A stretch of 64,000 bases of DNA from Saprospiraceae bacterium (GTDB taxonomy: Bacteria; Bacteroidota; Bacteroidia; Chitinophagales; Saprospiraceae). Position 1 is the first letter of the stretch. Every line of letters starts with the position of its first letter. The notes beneath the pieces were generated by a model that was not told the DNA's origin, searched no databases, and saw only the letters and a program-made list of their open reading frames with translations. Below are positions 1-9,343 of the stretch, piece after piece. Position numbers and translations under genes: made by a program. The stretch spans positions 340,001 to 404,000 of the forward strand of contig JADJYQ010000005.1 in NCBI GenBank assembly GCA_016719615.1, in the 5' to 3' direction.

Positions 1-800
1 GAGTCGGTCTGTGAAGATTCCGGCCTGGGACAAAATGCAAGTGCTGCTGTTCTGGTTGATGGAATCTGATGGGAGTAAGGTGACCTGTTCGATGACCAGG
101 CTGTCGCAACCTGACTGGTTGATGAGTTTTCTTTGAAAAACACCCGACTGCATCGGATCACAGGTTTGATTTTGCAATAGAGTGGTATCCAATTTTAAAG
201 GGAAGTGTGAAGTGATGACCAAACTGTCACAACTATTGCTTTGATAAACCAGGGTATCTGTATACGGCAGCGCCAGTCCGCATTCAAAGCTGTTTTGAAA
301 ATGGGTTTGAACCGTACTCAATAAGGTATGGGTAATGACCGAACTGTCGCAACCAAACACATTTTTTAAAATCTGAGTTTGAATTCCAACTTTCGTTGAA
401 TCACAAGTCGAAAGTTGTAAAAACGTGGTATCCGTTTTGAGTGGGATGTATTCGGTAATGACGCTAGAGTCGCAGAATTGGCCCTGGAAAAACATGGTAT
501 CCACGCGATAAGCGGGAAAATGGCAATCGAAAACTTGTAATAAAGTAATCGGACTAGATTTCCAATCGGTATGTGTAAACACGATACTGTCGCAACCACT
601 AACGTTCGTTAGTATCAGGGTATCAAATCCTGCCAATAAAGTATCACAGGTAAAATTCTGAATATATAGGGAATCGGGAAATAGTTTTATTTTTTCAGAG
701 ATGACAATGCTGTCGCAGCCATTGGAAGTAAAATAAGCCGTATCCAAACGATTGGCTGTAAAATTGCAAGAGTATTCAATTATTCTAAAGGTATCACTGC
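1..800. repeat. Copy 1 of an 800-bp near-identical block shared by tandem paralogs
   Basis: Bases 1 to about 800 match 4644 to about 5443 with a constant offset of 4643 and no indels. I count 11 substitutions, about 98.6% identity. Identity collapses just past the sequence encoding the first GCDS repeat. The copy may continue beyond the left edge. Confidence 0.9.
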
Positions 801-3465
801 CGGTTCTGTATGTAAACGTGGCGGAACTACTATCTGTGTTTCCGCAGCGGTCTTTGGCATAGACTGTCAATCGCATTGGATTTTGATTGAAGTCGCCATT
901 GAAATTATGGCTAAGTATAACAGTATCGCAATCCCCGGTTGTTTTTGCAAATGCAAAAGAATCGATCCACATTTTTAAAGAATCCCTTGCAGCTGGTACA
1001 CAGATTAGATTTTTGTTTTGCGCAGATACAATAAATCTCGGCGTACTTGTATCTCTGACATAAAAAAGTGCATAGGTGCTTGCCTCATTTCCACAGTGAT
1101 CTTTGGCAAAGAACTCCACTATAACCGAATCGCAAGTGGCTTCAGGGTTTTTATCTATACTCGTTCGCCAGGTAACGGGCCCGCAGGCATCAACTGCAAC
1201 CGCGCCTCCATTTATTTTGATCCAGTCGTTGAATTCCTTATTGATGTTTTGATCACAATAAATTATTTTATTGGCAGGGTTTAGGTTAAATTGAGGTGCA
1301 TTTTTATCAATGACATCTATGATCTGTTCTTCAATAGTGATATTTCCACACGCATCTTTTACTTCCCAACTTCTCGTGATTTTTTGGGTGCAAGGATCGA
1401 TCATTTGCGAAACTTCCTTAAAACTTACTTTTGGATTTGCATCACAGTTGTCGCTTAACACAATTGTGGGTGCTTTGGGCACATCCTTTGTACATTCTAC
1501 TTCAAGATCATCTAAAGCAGTTAATATTTCTGGACCTTCAAGATCTTCAGGACACTCAAATATCTGAATGTCGTCTATCAACATTCCACAACAGGGACTT
1601 GAGCCGCTTCCAAAAAATTCCATAGTGGCTACCGGCCCATTTGCCGTAAACTCATACATCGCTTGTAGCCAATTTACATTTCCCGGATTGCTTGCATTCC
1701 AATTTACATTCAACAAATTGCCTATTCGCAAAGAAGCACTGACATTGCCGCCTCCAATATGTATGGCATACCAAAAGCTAATGGTATATTTATTTCCTGC
1801 AGTGAGTCCTGTCAATGTATAAGCGGCAGATCCCTGACTGAATCCATGCAAATCCATATGTTGCGTCGAACCATTTGGATTGCCATCGCCTAAATTTAAA
1901 TGTGCGGGATCGTGAATACTCACTGATCCGGATGTAATGGTCCATCCGGCATATACTTCTCCGGCACTGTAATCGATCCATCCACCGGGAGGAGCGGTAG
2001 GCGGAGACTCAAAATCTAGATTGCTGAAAAATAGTTCTGTGGGAACTCCACAACAACAATTGATACTGTTTCCCTGGTAAGAAAAATTGGCAAAACTGCT
2101 ATCCACATGGCCACAATCATCTTCAGCATAAAACCATAAGCCCAGTGGATTAGTCGTAGAATCTCCATTAAAATCTGTCCTGATTTTTACGGAATCACAA
2201 CCCCCTGAAACTTTTGAATATCCATTCTGTAATAACCACTCTTTGAGTGAATCTCTTGGGTTGTTTATATTTCCGTAAATTTTATCAACGGGTTCAATAA
2301 TGAAATTTGGAGCAATAGTGTCGCGTACGATAAATTGTGCGTAAGCGGAACTTTCATTTCCGCAAACATCACTTGTTATAAATTCAACTATTAAAGTGTC
2401 ACAAACATTTTTTGGCAATCGGTCGTAATTTATTCTCCAATTTAAAATTCCACAGTCTTCAGTTGCCTGGGCATATCCATTTTTCTGAATCCAATGATTA
2501 AATTCTTTGACTACATCTTCTATGCAATTTACAAATTTGTCTTCCGGCAATTTGATTAAATCCGGTGGATCTATATCATTGATCTTGATGATTTGATGAA
2601 GCTGTGTAGAATTATTGCAATCATCTGTGATGGTCCAGTTGCGGGTTAATGTTTTATTGCAGGGATCGTTTCCATCAGTGGTTTCTTCTAAAACTATGGT
2701 GGGATTGAGATCGCAATCATCCGAAATTTGAAGCTGCGGACGTGTTGGTATGAGTTTTTCACATTCGATTTCTAAATCTGTAGGAGGATTTAAAACAACA
2801 GGTGCTGTTTGATCAGCCGGGCATTCAAAAATTTTAATATCATCCAGCAACATCCCAATGTCATAGGTTGGGGAACTGGCTCCCGTATCTGTAAACTCCA
2901 GAGAAGCAGAATTGGAAAGCGCTTTAAAAGAATACGTTTTTTTAAGCCAGATTGCATTTCCAACATTATTGGCGGTCCAATTTACATTCAACCATGCTCC
3001 ATTCGCAATGCTTAAATTAGCTGAATAATTTCCAATGCCATTATAGGTAGCATACCAAAATTCGATATAATAAGTATTTCCAGGAGTCAAGCCGGTAAGT
3101 TGATATTGTAAAGTGCCGGCCAGATGTCCATTGGGCGCTGAACCAAAAAGATCAACAAAGTAACTGGCACCATTAGGGTTGCCATATGCTAGTCCGCCAC
3201 AATAATTAGGATCTCCATGATCGATGATTCCATTGGATACAGTCCAGGGGCCTAGTGGACTTACTGCGAAATAATAAAAATAACCTGCCGGCGGTGGAAA
3301 TGGATCTACTTCGAAATCCAGTCCTGAAAAATTCAACTCAGTGGGAGAGCCACAACAGCAGTTTATTTGAGCATTTATCTCATTCAAAGTTGTCGTTAGC
3401 AATAACAAACATTGAATCCATATGTATTTGATTCCTGAAATCAAAATAAATTTTCGAATGTTCAT
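1..3465 (-). CDS. Giant T9SS-type secreted repeat protein, 3' end off the window
   Basis: Reading leftward from an ATG at 3465-3463, the frame stays open for 1,155 codons to base 1, so the C-terminus is outside the window. A hydrophobic N-terminus ending near LNEINAQ is a likely signal peptide. Two copies of a roughly 200-residue module follow, each opening with NCCCG and a LDFE motif and containing a G-LT-G-YxIxFWYA core, like secreted carbohydrate-binding or DUF642-like modules. Each module is followed by HYR-like segments (KxPEDKFVxC). The part nearest the left edge has about six and a half GCDS repeats of about 40 residues. The ATG overlaps the stop of the upstream paralog in an ATGA, so the two are probably translationally coupled. 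No sorting signal is visible because that end is missing; surface location is inferred from the paralog. Exact function is unknown (adhesin-like). Confidence 0.8.
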   Translation of the reverse strand, partial: MNIRKFILISGIKYIWIQCLLLLTTTLNEINAQINCCCGSPTELNFSGLDFEVDPFPPPAGYFYYFAVSPLGPWTVSNGIIDHGDPNYCGGLAYGNPNGASYFVDLFGSAPNGHLAGTLQYQLTGLTPGNTYYIEFWYATYNGIGNYSANLSIANGAWLNVNWTANNVGNAIWLKKTYSFKALSNSASLEFTDTGASSPTYDIGMLLDDIKIFECPADQTAPVVLNPPTDLEIECEKLIPTRPQLQISDDCDLNPTIVLEETTDGNDPCNKTLTRNWTITDDCNNSTQLHQIIKINDIDPPDLIKLPEDKFVNCIEDVVKEFNHWIQKNGYAQATEDCGILNWRINYDRLPKNVCDTLIVEFITSDVCGNESSAYAQFIVRDTIAPNFIIEPVDKIYGNINNPRDSLKEWLLQNGYSKVSGGCDSVKIRTDFNGDSTTNPLGLWFYAEDDCGHVDSSFANFSYQGNSINCCCGVPTELFFSNLDFESPPTAPPGGWIDYSAGEVYAGWTITSGSVSIHDPAHLNLGDGNPNGSTQHMDLHGFSQGSAAYTLTGLTAGNKYTISFWYAIHIGGGNVSASLRIGNLLNVNWNASNPGNVNWLQAMYEFTANGPVATMEFFGSGSSPCCGMLIDDIQIFECPEDLEGPEILTALDDLEVECTKDVPKAPTIVLSDNCDANPKVSFKEVSQMIDPCTQKITRSWEVKDACGNITIEEQIIDVIDKNAPQFNLNPANKIIYCDQNINKEFNDWIKINGGAVAVDACGPVTWRTSIDKNPEATCDSVIVEFFAKDHCGNEASTYALFYVRDTSTPRFIVSAQNKNLICVPAARDSLKMWIDSFAFAKTTGDCDTVILSHNFNGDFNQNPMRLTVYAKDRCGNTDSSSATFTYRTGSDTFRIIEYSCNFTANRLDTAYFTSNGCDSIVISEKIKLFPDSLYIQNFTCDTLLAGFDTLILTNVSGCDSIVFTHTDWKSSPITLLQVFDCHFPAYRVDTMFFQGQFCDSSVITEYIPLKTDTTFLQLSTCDSTKVGIQTQILKNVFGCDSSVITHTLLSTVQTHFQNSFECGLALPYTDTLVYQSNSCDSLVITSHFPLKLDTTLLQNQTCDPMQSGVFQRKLINQSGCDSLVIEQVTLLPSDSINQNSSTCILSQAGIFTDRL

Positions 3466-6400
3466 CGGATCAAATTCAATTCACCTTGTAAAATAAATGG
3501 AGTTTCATTTTGATTCACTTTTGCATAAAAAATATAAACACCCGGAATCATTTTTTCTCCTCTAAAACTTCCGTCCCAGCCTTTTGAAGGATCGTTAACA
3601 GCAATATGATTTGTTACAAAGAGCAATTCTCCCCATCTATTGTAAACTAACATTTGTTCGACGATAGCACCATCCTCTCCGTGGATATAAAAATAATCAT
3701 TAATGTTATCGCCATTGGGAGAGAAAACATTGGGTGCAAAAACATTGCCGGTTCTCAGAACTTTAATAAAAACGGAATCCAGACTGTTACAGCCTCTATC
3801 ATCAATAGCCAGACTATAGACCCAAACATCCTGATCGGCGATAAAATCGTAATCAGCACAATTTACACAAGCATTCGGATGATTGGGCTGCCAAATGATT
3901 TGTTGAAGATTTTTATTGGTTTGTAAATTTATTTTGACGGGACTGCCCTTTTTTGCGGTTTGATCTGCACCTAAATCCGTCACCAAAGCTGTCGGATTGA
4001 ATAATTCAAATTGCACAGTTTGCGAAATACAACCCATCAGATCGCGGATATAAACAGAATAGTTTCCTTCAGATAAATGATCCAGGGTGGGGTTCCCTGA
4101 TTGTAAGTTCCCATTTAAATATATTTCGAATGGTCTGGTGAAATCGCCAGTATTGAGTATGTGAAAGGCTCCATCATCTGCACCGAAACAGCGAATGGAA
4201 TCGAGCGTCCACAATAAATTGATCGGGAGGAAAGTACTTGAAATATAAACCAGGGAATCACAACCAACGCTATTGCGTAAGGCGAGTGTATCCAAACCTG
4301 CTAATTGGGGATTGCAGGTCGTGGTGTTTATATGTGAGGTATCGGAAGGAATAAAGGTAGTATGGATAAAAACCAAACTATCACATCCTGCACGATTCGT
4401 TAAACGCAGCGTATCAAAACCTGATTGTGAATAAATACAAGTGGACAGTTGAATGTCGATGGTATCAGAAGCCGAGAGTTGAATGGCACGAAATACAATA
4501 CTGTCGCAAGTGGAAGTTTGATAAATCAAAGTGTCGTTGCGAACCGACAAAGGATCACAGGTGAAAGCCTGAATGACCGCGGTGTCAGAGGGAATAAACT
4601 GGACAAAACGCCTGACAATGCTGTCGCAACCGAATTTGTTTTTAAGTCGGTCTGTAAAAATTCCGGCCTGGGACAAAATGCAAGTGCTGCTGTTCTGGTT
4701 GATGGAATCTGATGGGAGTAAGGTGACCTGTTCGATGACCAGGCTGTCGCAACCTGACTGGTTGATGAGTTTTCTTTGAAAAACACCCGACTGCATCGGA
4801 TCACAGGTTTGATTTTGCAATAGAGTGGTATCTAATTTTAAAGGAAAGTGTGAAGTGATGACCAAACTGTCACAACTATTGCTTTGATAAACCAGGGTAT
4901 CTGTATACGGCAGCGCCAGTCCGCATTCAAAGCTGTTTTGAAAATGGGTTTGAACCGTACTCAATAAGGAATGGGTAATGACCGAACTGTCGCAACCGAA
5001 CACATTTTTTAAAATCTGTGTTTGAATTCCAGCTTTCGTTGAATCACAAGTCGAAAGTTGTAAAAACGTGGTATCCGTTTTGAGTGGGATGTATTCGGTA
5101 ATGACGCTAGAGTCGCAGAATTGGCCCTGGAAAAACATGGTATCCACGCGATAAGCGGGAAAATGGCAATCGAAAACTTGTAATAAAGTAATCGGACTAG
5201 ATTTCCAATCGGTATGCGTAAACACGATACTGTCGCAACCACTAACGTTCGTTAGTATCAGGGTATCAAATCCTGCCAATAAAGTATCACAGGTAAAATT
5301 CTGAATATATAGGGAATCGGGAAATAGTTTTATTTTTTCAGAGATGACAATACTGTCGCAGCCATTGGAAGTAAAATAAGCCGTATCCAAACGATTGGCT
5401 GTAAAATTGCAAGAGTATTCAATTATTCTAAAGGTATCACTGGCGGTTCGAAATGTAAAACTTGCAGTACTGCTGTCAACATTCCCGCAACGGTCTTTGG
5501 CATAAAAGGTAACGACGATTGGATTCTTACTTGAATCTTTGTCAAAGTTGTGACTTAGAAAAAAGGTATCACAGTTGGTAGAGACTTTTGAAAAAGCATA
5601 ATTGTTTAACCAATTCCGCAAAGAATCATTTTTTCCAGATATACAACTGAAGTTTTTGGATTGTGCCTGGACGAAAAATTTGGGTGCCGTCGTATCGATA
5701 ACATAAAATGTGGCATATTCTGAAATTTCGAGTCCGCAGGGACTTACTGCAATGAATTCGGTAAGTATGGTATCACAATATTTATGAGGAAGGCGGTCAT
5801 AACTGTTGCGCCAACTAAGTGGACCACAGTCATCTTGTGCATTTGCGTTTCCATTCTTTTTTAGCCAGTCATTGAATTCTTTGAGCACATCCTGTTCGCA
5901 TTTTACAAATTTGTCTTCTGGCAATTTCGTAAAAGCGGGTGGTGTTTGATCGATAATATCTATAATTTGAGTAATGATGGTTTCATTGTCGCACACATCT
6001 TTTACTTTCCATTCTCTCGTTATCTTTTTAGTACAAGGGTCGATGTTTTCTTTTGTTTCTTTTAAAGTGATTACCGGATTAGGATCGCAATTATCACTAA
6101 TGAGTAAAGTAGGTGCTTTGGGAACCTGATTTTCACATTCGAACATGAGATCGACCGGAGGATTGAGTACCTCCGGTTTTTCCAGATCACCGGGACATTC
6201 AAAAATCTTGATATCATCTACGAGAGTGCCTGCAAAAACCATCGGACCAGTACTGCTAAATTCCATTGTTGTGGATGCTGCCTGTGCTGTAAACTCATAC
6301 ATTTCTTTTCTCCAGGCAACAGCACCGGAAACAGAAACGATCCAGTTGACATTGAGCCAGGCTCCGCCGCCAACTCTTAAAAACCCTGTAGAAGAGAATC

Positions 6401-6821
6401 CACCACCATTTTGTGCGGTCCAGAACTCGATGCGGTATTGGTTACCGGGAGTCAAGCCGAATAAGTTATAGGAAATAGCACCCAGACCTGGTGAACCATG
6501 TAAATCAATAAAAAACGTCGCACCATTGGGGTTACCGGCGCCAAGATTGCCAACCCCGGCATCACAATGATCAATGGTAGCCTGGGTTACCGTCCAACCT
6601 CCAAAATTTGTTCCTGTGCCATATGTAAAAAAGGTTCCCGGCCCTGGCAGCGGGGCGGATTCAAAATCGAGGTTAGGAAAAAAGATTTCTACAAATTGGC
6701 CGCAACAGCAGCTTGCTTTGTTGTTCTCCGGGACTAAATGGCGGACATGTTCGCGTTGTGCTGTACAAATGGCAGCAAGGGTCCAAAAAAGTCCCAAAAG
6801 AGTTGAAATTCGCATGGACAT
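3462..6821 (-). CDS. Giant secreted surface protein with HYR-like domains, ten GCDS repeats and a type B T9SS sorting domain
   Basis: About 1,119 residues from the chosen ATG at 6821, which opens a clean signal peptide (MSMRISTLLGLF...CTAQ). The frame extends upstream to 7004, but that stretch reads through the divergent promoter. Order: signal peptide; a CCCG-LDFE module of about 200 residues; two HYR-like segments (VPKAPTLLISDNCDPNP, LPEDKFVKCEQ); ten repeats of about 40 residues, each with a CDS or GCDS core and alternating TCD and AGxxT motifs; then a C-terminal domain of about 90 residues with NVFSPNGDNINDYF, VYNRWGE, WDG and PGVYIFYAK. That last domain matches the gliding-motility-associated (CHU_C) T9SS type B signal, so export and surface attachment or release are expected. 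The stop overlaps the next gene in an ATGA. The repeats suggest an adhesin or structural surface role, which is inference. Confidence 0.88.
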   Translation of the reverse strand: MSMRISTLLGLFWTLAAICTAQREHVRHLVPENNKASCCCGQFVEIFFPNLDFESAPLPGPGTFFTYGTGTNFGGWTVTQATIDHCDAGVGNLGAGNPNGATFFIDLHGSPGLGAISYNLFGLTPGNQYRIEFWTAQNGGGFSSTGFLRVGGGAWLNVNWIVSVSGAVAWRKEMYEFTAQAASTTMEFSSTGPMVFAGTLVDDIKIFECPGDLEKPEVLNPPVDLMFECENQVPKAPTLLISDNCDPNPVITLKETKENIDPCTKKITREWKVKDVCDNETIITQIIDIIDQTPPAFTKLPEDKFVKCEQDVLKEFNDWLKKNGNANAQDDCGPLSWRNSYDRLPHKYCDTILTEFIAVSPCGLEISEYATFYVIDTTAPKFFVQAQSKNFSCISGKNDSLRNWLNNYAFSKVSTNCDTFFLSHNFDKDSSKNPIVVTFYAKDRCGNVDSSTASFTFRTASDTFRIIEYSCNFTANRLDTAYFTSNGCDSIVISEKIKLFPDSLYIQNFTCDTLLAGFDTLILTNVSGCDSIVFTHTDWKSSPITLLQVFDCHFPAYRVDTMFFQGQFCDSSVITEYIPLKTDTTFLQLSTCDSTKAGIQTQILKNVFGCDSSVITHSLLSTVQTHFQNSFECGLALPYTDTLVYQSNSCDSLVITSHFPLKLDTTLLQNQTCDPMQSGVFQRKLINQSGCDSLVIEQVTLLPSDSINQNSSTCILSQAGIFTDRLKNKFGCDSIVRRFVQFIPSDTAVIQAFTCDPLSVRNDTLIYQTSTCDSIVFRAIQLSASDTIDIQLSTCIYSQSGFDTLRLTNRAGCDSLVFIHTTFIPSDTSHINTTTCNPQLAGLDTLALRNSVGCDSLVYISSTFLPINLLWTLDSIRCFGADDGAFHILNTGDFTRPFEIYLNGNLQSGNPTLDHLSEGNYSVYIRDLMGCISQTVQFELFNPTALVTDLGADQTAKKGSPVKINLQTNKNLQQIIWQPNHPNACVNCADYDFIADQDVWVYSLAIDDRGCNSLDSVFIKVLRTGNVFAPNVFSPNGDNINDYFYIHGEDGAIVEQMLVYNRWGELLFVTNHIAVNDPSKGWDGSFRGEKMIPGVYIFYAKVNQNETPFILQGELNLIR
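4644..5443. repeat. Copy 2 of the 800-bp near-identical block
   Basis: Partner of bases 1-800. It lies inside the upstream paralog and covers about seven of its ten GCDS repeats. The flanking modules of the two genes are much more diverged, which points to recent gene conversion or recent duplication of this block only. Confidence 0.9.
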
Positions 6822-6899
6822 ATTCTTTAGAGAGGGGCTTAAAGTTAATCCAATTTTCAGGGAAAATGTTTTGTTATTGTACAATTTATCTACTTTTTG

Positions 6900-6930
6900 T
6901 TTGAATAGTGAGGTGAAATTCTTATTTTTG
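6900..6930 (+). promoter_or_regulatory. Bacteroidota-type promoter for the 6955 gene
   Basis: TTTG at 6900-6903 and TATTTTTG at 6923-6930 are 19 bp apart, fitting the Bacteroidota -33/-7 consensus. The expected start of transcription is near 6937, 18 bases before the ATG at 6955. The region 6822-6954 separates two divergent genes, so it must also hold the promoter of the minus-strand giant gene, for which I see no good match. Confidence 0.55.
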
Positions 6931-6954
6931 GTAGGAATATTAAAAAAATGGTAT

Positions 6955-7734
6955 ATGAAATATTTAAGTATAATTCTCATTTTAGTTTTTGTCGGGTCTC
7001 TCATTGGCCAAAATCAGGAGTTCAAATTAGATTTTAAACTACGCTTTGAAAATCAGAAAATTTATTGTGATGTCATACCTACAGAAAATTATGAGGTAGC
7101 AACATTGCAATTTGGAATACATCACAATTCCGAGTTTGTCGAATTTGATACCCTGACTTCCGATATTATCTTGGATGTGGGCAGAAAAATATTCAACGAA
7201 ATTTGTCCGCGAAATGTCAGAATTGTTTGGATAAATAAGAGCCTTGAAAATGTGAAACTTCAAAAAAATGTTCCTTTTCTGACCTTGGAATATCGTGAAT
7301 TATTTCCAACGGATCATTTTATTTGCCTGATGCCTTCTGCTCATCCGAGTTGTACAACCATGGTCCGGGAAGTTTTATACGATATTAACAACACTATTAA
7401 ATATTATTCAATTCCGGATGCCTGTATTGAGTATAGAATTAAAGACGGAATCATTATTGTTGCAAGCGAGGAACAGAAAAATGAAATCAATTTTAATTTG
7501 GTTTATAATGGATCTGAACAAGCATTGCGTATACTTGGCAGTGTGAATGAAATGTTGCCGATCAAACTTATGGTATTTGATTTATTAGGACATACCATCT
7601 TTGATCGAATGATATCAAATGTGAATGATCCCATTTCGATACCTCAAATTAAATCCGGACTATATACTTATATCTTACAAAATAATACCATGCAGCAACA
7701 TTCTGGAGTCATTCCGATTTTTTGTAATAAATAA
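6955..7734 (+). CDS. Secreted protein with a cohesin-like domain and a T9SS type A-like tail
   Basis: 259 residues. I chose the ATG at 6955 because it opens a typical signal peptide (MKYLSIILILVFVGSLIGQ); the frame is open upstream to 6574, but only as antisense of the neighbour. Residues about 25-140 (YEVATLQFGIHHNSEFVEF ... NVRIVWINKS ... FLTLEY) resemble the cohesin-like beta-sandwich common in secreted Saprospiria proteins. The last 70 residues (IKLMVFDLLGH ... IKSGLYTYIL) look like a degenerate type A sorting domain. It is transcribed away from the giant surface genes. Role unknown; surface or extracellular protein by inference. Confidence 0.7.
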   Translation: MKYLSIILILVFVGSLIGQNQEFKLDFKLRFENQKIYCDVIPTENYEVATLQFGIHHNSEFVEFDTLTSDIILDVGRKIFNEICPRNVRIVWINKSLENVKLQKNVPFLTLEYRELFPTDHFICLMPSAHPSCTTMVREVLYDINNTIKYYSIPDACIEYRIKDGIIIVASEEQKNEINFNLVYNGSEQALRILGSVNEMLPIKLMVFDLLGHTIFDRMISNVNDPISIPQIKSGLYTYILQNNTMQQHSGVIPIFCNK

Positions 7735-7892
7735 TGGCTGGTGTTGACATAGGCCTTTATTAATCCTGAAATGTATCATTACAATCTACAGTATATTCTA
7801 TATCTATATTTTTGAATTAGATAACAATTTGCAAGGAACAAGCATTTGACTTTTCTAAATTACTTATCCCCAAATAAAGTTTTGTAATTGTA

Positions 7893-7916
7893 AATTGCCA
7901 TTTTTACATGGCAATT
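7893..7916. promoter_or_regulatory. Perfect palindrome upstream of the ECF sigma gene
   Basis: AATTGCCAT at 7893-7901 and ATGGCAATT at 7908-7916 form a perfect 9-bp inverted repeat with a 6-base spacer. It ends six bases before a -7-like TACATTTG, so it overlaps the expected promoter of the sigma/anti-sigma pair. A dimeric regulator site is a reasonable inference; the binder is unknown. Confidence 0.5.
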
Positions 7917-7921
7917 AGTAT

Positions 7922-7929
7922 TACATTTG
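7922..7929 (+). promoter_or_regulatory. Possible -7 element of the sigma factor operon
   Basis: TACATTTG fits the TAnnTTTG -7 consensus of Bacteroidota. A TTG at 7895-7897, inside the palindrome, lies 24 bp upstream, slightly longer than usual for a -33 box. The predicted transcript would start about 10 bases before the TTG start codon at 7948. Confidence 0.4.
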
Positions 7930-7947
7930 TAGAATATATAGTATCCT

Positions 7948-8484
7948 TTGTCAATTATTGCAAAAAATAGAGAAGCTGAAATACTTAAGGGCATCCTTGC
8001 CAGGGATCATGATGCTTTTGATGAACTTTACAATGCGAGTAGTGCGTTATTGTATGGACTTATCCTAAAAATAGTAAGGAAGCAGGAAATAGCAGAGGAT
8101 TGTTTACAGGAATGTTTCATTAAAATCTGGAACAACATTCACCAGTTTGATCCTAATAAAGGTAGTTTATTGATCTGGATGGCACAAATCGCTAGGAATA
8201 TTGCACTAGACACTTTTCGAAATAAAGTCAATAACAACATCCAAAATTTGGAATCTGTCGTAAACATTGAAAGCAATAAATTTGTGGAGTATAATCCTTC
8301 GACGATAGGTGTTAAAGATTTTGTGCAAAGCCTCAAACCAGATTACAGAGAGGTTATTGAATTATTATACTATAAAGGTCTTACACAAGATGAAGCGGCG
8401 AAACATCTCAATATGCCATTAGGAACGCTGAAAACAAGAGCGAGAAATGCAATTTTAGAACTAAAAAATATATTTAAAGCTTAA
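7948..8484 (+). CDS. ECF-type RNA polymerase sigma factor
   Basis: 178 residues. The sigma-70 region 2 covers about residues 20-90 (DHDAFDELYN, EDCLQECFIKIWNNI, WMAQIARNIALDTFR). Region 4 covers about 120-175 (LKPDYREVIELLYYKGLTQ, PLGTLKTRARNAILELK). This architecture is that of ECF sigma factors, closest in style to SigK/RpoE-like members paired with RskA anti-sigma factors. The start is TTG: an in-frame stop (TAG, 7939-7941) lies just upstream and no ATG occurs in the first 80 codons. The stop overlaps the ATG of the anti-sigma gene by one base (TAATG), indicating coupled translation. It probably controls its own operon and some envelope genes. Confidence 0.93.
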   Translation: MSIIAKNREAEILKGILARDHDAFDELYNASSALLYGLILKIVRKQEIAEDCLQECFIKIWNNIHQFDPNKGSLLIWMAQIARNIALDTFRNKVNNNIQNLESVVNIESNKFVEYNPSTIGVKDFVQSLKPDYREVIELLYYKGLTQDEAAKHLNMPLGTLKTRARNAILELKNIFKA

Positions 8485-9302
8485 TGGACTTAAAGGCTTA
8501 TATAGAATCCGGAATACTTGAACAATATGTCTTGCAATCCTTAGGCGAACAGGAAAGGAAGGAAGTAGAATGTATGTCTCATATTTATCCGGAAATCAAA
8601 ACAGCATTAAATGAAATAGCTCTTTCTTTTGAAAATTATTTGGACATTCAAAAAGTTGAGCCACCTTCACATTTAAAAGACAAGATCAAATCCAAATTAT
8701 CAAAAGAGCCCATAAAGGAATTTTCCGTTCTTGTTAAACAGACAGATGCCTTTCAATCAGGCAAAGTAATTTCATTTTCGGGAGTTAAAAATTGGGCTTT
8801 AGCTGCAAGCCTGATCACTGCCTTTGCAGCAGTTGCATTGTATTTCAATGAACGGACTACCGCATTTACTCATAAAGAGGAACTGGTATCTGTAAATCAC
8901 AAACTAAACAATCAAGAAGAACAATTAGCACAGTTTGAAAAAAAATGGACTACATGGAACAATCCGCAATCAAGGATCATTTTATTAAATGGATTGCCTC
9001 AGAAAGCATCGGGTAGTTCGGTAGCGGTTTTGTGGGATTCGCTCCAGCAGACTGTATTTCTCGATTTGGTTCATTTGCCTTCAGCACCCCAGGGAAAACA
9101 GTATCAGTTGTGGGCCATTAAAGAGGGCAGTCCAGTCGATTTGGGTGTATTCGATATTCCTTCTAAAACATCCATGCAACCCATTGCCATGAATTCGATT
9201 GATAAAGCAGAAGCTTTTGCGATTACTTTGGAAAAAACAGGTGGTAGTGCTGCTCCAACTTTGGAAGAAATGTACGCTTTGGGAAAGGTATCAAATCCTT
9301 AG
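8484..9302 (+). CDS. RskA-like membrane anti-sigma factor
   Basis: 272 residues. The N-terminal part (about 1-75; LEQYVLQSLGEQERKEVE) is the anti-sigma binding region seen in RskA-type proteins. A single membrane segment lies at about 103-120 (WALAASLITAFAAVALYF), and a periplasmic RskA C-terminal domain follows at about 160-270 (LNGLPQ, VFLDLVHLPSAPQGKQYQLW, EAFAITLEKTGGSAAPT). This last motif set is diagnostic of the anti-sigma-K family. It is translated directly after the sigma factor, so the pair should act together: the membrane protein holds the sigma factor until a periplasmic signal releases it. I see no zinc-binding HxxxCxxC motif. Confidence 0.9.
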   Translation: MDLKAYIESGILEQYVLQSLGEQERKEVECMSHIYPEIKTALNEIALSFENYLDIQKVEPPSHLKDKIKSKLSKEPIKEFSVLVKQTDAFQSGKVISFSGVKNWALAASLITAFAAVALYFNERTTAFTHKEELVSVNHKLNNQEEQLAQFEKKWTTWNNPQSRIILLNGLPQKASGSSVAVLWDSLQQTVFLDLVHLPSAPQGKQYQLWAIKEGSPVDLGVFDIPSKTSMQPIAMNSIDKAEAFAITLEKTGGSAAPTLEEMYALGKVSNP

Positions 9303-9343
9303 TAAGTTCTGCACAGTCATCGAAATTTCTGTTTATCAATGCA

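Noticed and set aside
366..599. Small proteins in the antisense frames of the GCDS repeats (also 5009-5242)
   Set aside because: Out-of-frame shadows of the repeat coding sequence that appear twice because the block is duplicated.
6574..6954. N-terminal extension of the 6955 gene
   Set aside because: It is antisense of the giant gene and crosses its start; the signal peptide begins at 6955.
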